DNA of 17,219 bases from JAHHUH01 sp045123075 (lineage in GTDB: Bacteria; Bacillota; Negativicutes; Acidaminococcales; Acidaminococcaceae): positions 1-17,219 of the forward strand of contig JBGVIJ010000064.1 of assembly GCA_045123075.1 (NCBI GenBank), in the 5' to 3' direction. The position numbers and the translations under genes were made by a program. Shown in pieces: positions 14,994-17,219 of the stretch; position 1 is the first letter of the stretch; the number at the start of each line of letters is the position of its first letter. The notes below the pieces were generated by a model. The model saw nothing but the letters and a program-made list of their open reading frames with translations. It made no database searches and was not told the origin of the DNA.

Positions 14994-15839
14994 TTATTTT
15001 TCCTCCTTTGTTCTATACGCTTGAATTTGTTTCGCAATTTGAGCATTAAAGGCATGACCAGTTTTAACGGCAATCACATGACCTTTAATATGACCTAACA
15101 AATATAAATCTCCGATAGCATCAAGAATTTTATGACGGATAAGCTCATCATCAAAACGCGGAACAGATAAAATTTTATCTTTGTCAAAAACTACTACGTT
15201 TTCTAAACTACCACCCAAACCAAGGCCCAGCTTTTTAAGCATTTCCAATTCTTCAGTAAACGCTACGGTTCTAGCAGCCATTATTTCCTCGGTAAAGTTT
15301 TCTTTATTCAACTCAATATCATAATATTGGGTTCCAAGCAAAGGATGTTTATTAATCGAAGTAAAAGAAATGCGATATCCATCATAAGGAATTATAGCAA
15401 TATAGCGATCTCCATCATGAACATGGAATTCTCTATCAATCACATAAACACTTCGTTCAGCCTCTTGCTCTACCAATCCGGCTTCTTCCAATAATTCACA
15501 AAAAACCTTAGCGCTACCATCAGTAACAGGAGGTTCCGGAGAAGACATTTCAATATAAATATTATCAACGCCAAACATAGACAAAGCAGCCATTAAATGT
15601 TCAACAGTAAAAACTTCAGCGCCATTAGCACTAAGAGTAGTTGCTTTTACAGTAGAACTAACATTTTCAGGTAATGCTTTAATTTCCGGCTTTCTCGGCA
15701 AATCAGTACGTATATAAACGATACCAGTATTAACCGGTGCAGGTTTAAAAGTCATTAAAACGTCCTTGCCAGAATGTAAACCAATGCCGGAATAAGAAAT
15801 CTCTTTGCAAATTGTATGTTGCATATTTTTAGCCGTCAT
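14994..15839 (-). CDS. lpxC: UDP-3-O-acyl-N-acetylglucosamine deacetylase LpxC
   Basis: Zinc deacetylase, the committed step of lipid A synthesis. From the ATG at 15839 the protein has 281 residues (E. coli 305). It contains YSGIGLHSGK (16-25), TVEHLMAAL with Glu80 and zinc ligand His81, the PPVTDGSA loop, RHKILDAIGDLYLLG with zinc ligands His236 and Asp240 plus Asp244, and KTGHAFN with His262. These match E. coli Glu78, His79, His238, Asp242, Asp246 and His265. The frame stays open upstream to 15932, but that stretch overlaps the preceding acyltransferase, and AAGGAG (15852-15847) sits 7 bases before the 15839 ATG, so the shorter start is preferred. It follows the acyltransferase stop by 4 bases and abuts fabZ. 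Confidence 0.98.
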   Translation of the reverse strand: MTAKNMQHTICKEISYSGIGLHSGKDVLMTFKPAPVNTGIVYIRTDLPRKPEIKALPENVSSTVKATTLSANGAEVFTVEHLMAALSMFGVDNIYIEMSSPEPPVTDGSAKVFCELLEEAGLVEQEAERSVYVIDREFHVHDGDRYIAIIPYDGYRISFTSINKHPLLGTQYYDIELNKENFTEEIMAARTVAFTEELEMLKKLGLGLGGSLENVVVFDKDKILSVPRFDDELIRHKILDAIGDLYLLGHIKGHVIAVKTGHAFNAQIAKQIQAYRTKEEK

Positions 15840-15843
15840 CTCG

Positions 15844-16749
15844 CTACTCCTTATAAACTCTTTTCTTTCCTCCAAAGCGACGTCTACCATCTTTCCAACG
15901 ATCATGAACCCAAAACCACATTTCTGGGTCATTGATTACTTCGTGTTCTAAAATATTTGTCAACTGCCTTGTAACAACGTAAAAATCTTCATCCTTATTT
16001 TTAGTTTTAGGTGTGTATAAGGGCGGATGAATCTTTGCCGTACAAGTACCATCAGCATTATTATGCATAAAGATTGGCAAAATTGGAGACCCATATATTC
16101 TAGATAAGGCAGCAGGACCTAAAGGCATTCCACTATCTTTACCGAACAAATCAAGATCACAACTGCTATCTCCAGTATCTTGATCATAAAGAATACCAAG
16201 TAAATTTTTTTCCTTAAGCATTCTACTAATTGCCAGCAAACCACGCTCACCATGATTGTAAGCTACCTTTTGCCCAACAATTTCACGATACTCATTTATA
16301 AATTTATCCATATGGCTATTATTTTGCTTTCTTGCAATGGAAAGCATCGGATAACCATGCAAAGCCACTGTGGCACCTAAAAGTTCCCAGTTCCCATAAT
16401 GACCAGTTGCCATTATAACACCTTTGTTTTCTTGATAGGCAGTTTCTAAATACTCCAAGCCTTCTACTTTTACGAGTTCACCAATATTTTCAGGCTTCAA
16501 AAGAGGGAATCGCATCACTTCAACAACCATACGCCCAAATCGACGCAAACTTCCATCAGCAATCTGCGTAGCTCTTTTTTCATCTACTCCTAAACATTCC
16601 ATAACATTGGCTTTTGCCATTTCCATTCTCCATCTGGGAATAGCCATACAAGCAATCGCGCCCAAAGCATTTGCCACTAAATTACGAAACCATTTAGGAG
16701 AAACGCACATCAGCTTGCTAAATAATTTAACTACATAATAACCTAACAC
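15844..16749 (-). CDS. lpxL: LpxL/HtrB-family lipid A secondary acyltransferase, paralogue beside lpxC
   Basis: Membrane-associated acyltransferase predicted to add a secondary acyl chain to lipid A. The 301 residues contain a hydrophobic N-terminal region, the HX4E catalytic motif in TGHYGNWEL (His117, Glu122), DQDTGDSS (189-196) and the C-terminal WFWVHDRWKDG (278-288). The tail is unusually basic (Lys/Arg-rich after residue 286). The start is GTG at 16749, with only a weak GGTG upstream; the next in-frame start (Met14) would remove part of the N-terminal hydrophobic segment, so GTG is kept with some doubt. It lies between lpxD (21-base gap) and lpxC (4-base gap). The paralogue at 3229-4125 has different sequence around the same motifs, so they are probably old duplicates with different acyl or position preference. 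Confidence 0.9.
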   Translation of the reverse strand: MLGYYVVKLFSKLMCVSPKWFRNLVANALGAIACMAIPRWRMEMAKANVMECLGVDEKRATQIADGSLRRFGRMVVEVMRFPLLKPENIGELVKVEGLEYLETAYQENKGVIMATGHYGNWELLGATVALHGYPMLSIARKQNNSHMDKFINEYREIVGQKVAYNHGERGLLAISRMLKEKNLLGILYDQDTGDSSCDLDLFGKDSGMPLGPAALSRIYGSPILPIFMHNNADGTCTAKIHPPLYTPKTKNKDEDFYVVTRQLTNILEHEVINDPEMWFWVHDRWKDGRRRFGGKKRVYKE

Positions 16750-16770
16750 TAATTACACCATTCTACTCAA

Positions 16771-17219
16771 TTACTCTGCTTGTAATTTTTGAAGTTCTTT
16801 CTCTAAAGTTTTAACACGTTTAATCAAATCACCAACTTTACGTAAGTTAGCTTCTTGACGCAGCCATTCTTTATGAGGCATTGCAGGGAAACCAGCCATA
16901 AAGGAATTGGACGGAACATCATTAGTAATACCGGTTCTGCCACCAAATACACAATTATCACCAATAGTAATGTGACCAACGGTACCAACTTGACCTGCAA
17001 AAGTTACGTTATTACCAACAGTTACACTGCCGGAAATGCCTACGTGAGCAACAACCAAGCAGTTTTCACCCAAGACATCGTTGTGACCTAAATGTACCAA
17101 ATTATCAATTTTAGTCCCTTTGCCAACGATAGTACTATTTGCAGTAGCACGGTCGATACAGGTATTATTACCAATTTCTACGTCATCATGCAAAATAACA
17201 TTGCCGGTTTGCAATACTT
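16771..17219 (-). CDS. lpxD: UDP-3-O-acylglucosamine N-acyltransferase LpxD (5' end outside window)
   Basis: Adds the N-linked 3-hydroxyacyl chain, the third step of lipid A synthesis. Only about the C-terminal 149 codons are present. They show hexapeptide repeats such as VEIGNNTCIDRA, LGHNDVLGENC, TVGNNVTFAGQ and ITIGDNCVFGG, with the His of HLGHND (codon at 17085-17083) aligning with catalytic His239 of E. coli LpxD. The segment ends with AGFPAMPHKEWLRQ and a C-terminal helix of KVGDLIKRVKTLEKE type, as in E. coli LpxD. The apparent start near 17214 is a TTG within the gene, not its real start. It lies upstream of the LpxL-family gene and lpxC. Confidence 0.95.
   Translation of the reverse strand, partial: VLQTGNVILHDDVEIGNNTCIDRATANSTIVGKGTKIDNLVHLGHNDVLGENCLVVAHVGISGSVTVGNNVTFAGQVGTVGHITIGDNCVFGGRTGITNDVPSNSFMAGFPAMPHKEWLRQEANLRKVGDLIKRVKTLEKELQKLQAE

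Noticed and set aside
15840..15932. N-terminal extension of lpxC by 31 codons
   Set aside because: It overlaps the preceding acyltransferase gene, has no LpxC homology, and a good AAGGAG sits 7 bases before the internal ATG at 15839.
1..17219. CRISPR arrays, tRNA or rRNA genes, insertion sequences, phage or defence genes
   Set aside because: No direct-repeat arrays, transposase-like frames, cloverleaf-like blocks or rRNA-like conserved segments were seen; nearly all sequence is occupied by conserved envelope genes.

Overview
The window is a near-continuous lipid A / Kdo / LPS-export cluster. Every supported gene is on the minus strand, so transcription runs from high to low coordinates. The proteins make Gram-negative outer-membrane lipid, but several traits point to a diderm Firmicute of the class Negativicutes (Veillonella/Selenomonas/Acidaminococcus relatives): low G+C by eye, strong AGGAGG-type ribosome binding sites, LpxI in place of LpxH, a metal-type KdsA, and the compact order lpxD-lpxL-lpxC-fabZ-lpxA-lpxI-lpxB-msbA-waaA/lpxK-kds-lpt. 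The genus cannot be settled from this sequence alone.

Layout in the direction of transcription. Block 1 (17219 to 14550): 3' part of lpxD, an LpxL/HtrB-family acyltransferase, lpxC and fabZ, tightly packed. A 173-base AT-rich spacer (14377-14549) follows, with promoter-like boxes and an imperfect dyad. Block 2 (14376 to 12760): lpxA and lpxI, ended by a clear intrinsic terminator (12705-12735). An extended -10 promoter (TG-T-TATAAT) sits directly behind the terminator T-tract. Block 3 (12632 to the left edge): lpxB, msbA, a fused waaA-lpxK, kdsB, kdsA, kdsD, kdsC, a second LpxL/HtrB-family acyltransferase, lptC, lptA, lptB, an lptF/lptG permease, and the first codons of another gene that may be DUF3084-like. 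Many junctions in block 3 overlap by 1, 4 or 11 bases, which suggests translational coupling.

How the genes work together. LpxA, LpxC and LpxD build UDP-diacylglucosamine; FabZ belongs to the same hydroxyacyl-ACP pool. LpxI removes UMP to give lipid X, LpxB condenses the disaccharide, and LpxK (C-terminal half of the fusion) phosphorylates it to lipid IVA. KdsD, KdsA, KdsC and KdsB make CMP-Kdo, and WaaA (N-terminal half of the fusion) transfers Kdo to lipid IVA. The two LpxL-family enzymes probably add secondary acyl chains. MsbA flips the product, and LptB, LptC, LptA and LptF/G extract it and carry it across the periplasm. LptD/LptE, LpxH and a second LptF/G permease are not in this window.

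The most notable item is the 842-residue WaaA-LpxK fusion. Its glycine-rich linker DNA carries a ribosome-binding-site-like sequence 7 bases before an in-frame TTG, which could be a relic of two once-separate genes or an active internal start. The rest is well-conserved housekeeping biosynthesis. I found no mobile elements, CRISPR arrays, tRNA or rRNA genes, or defence systems.
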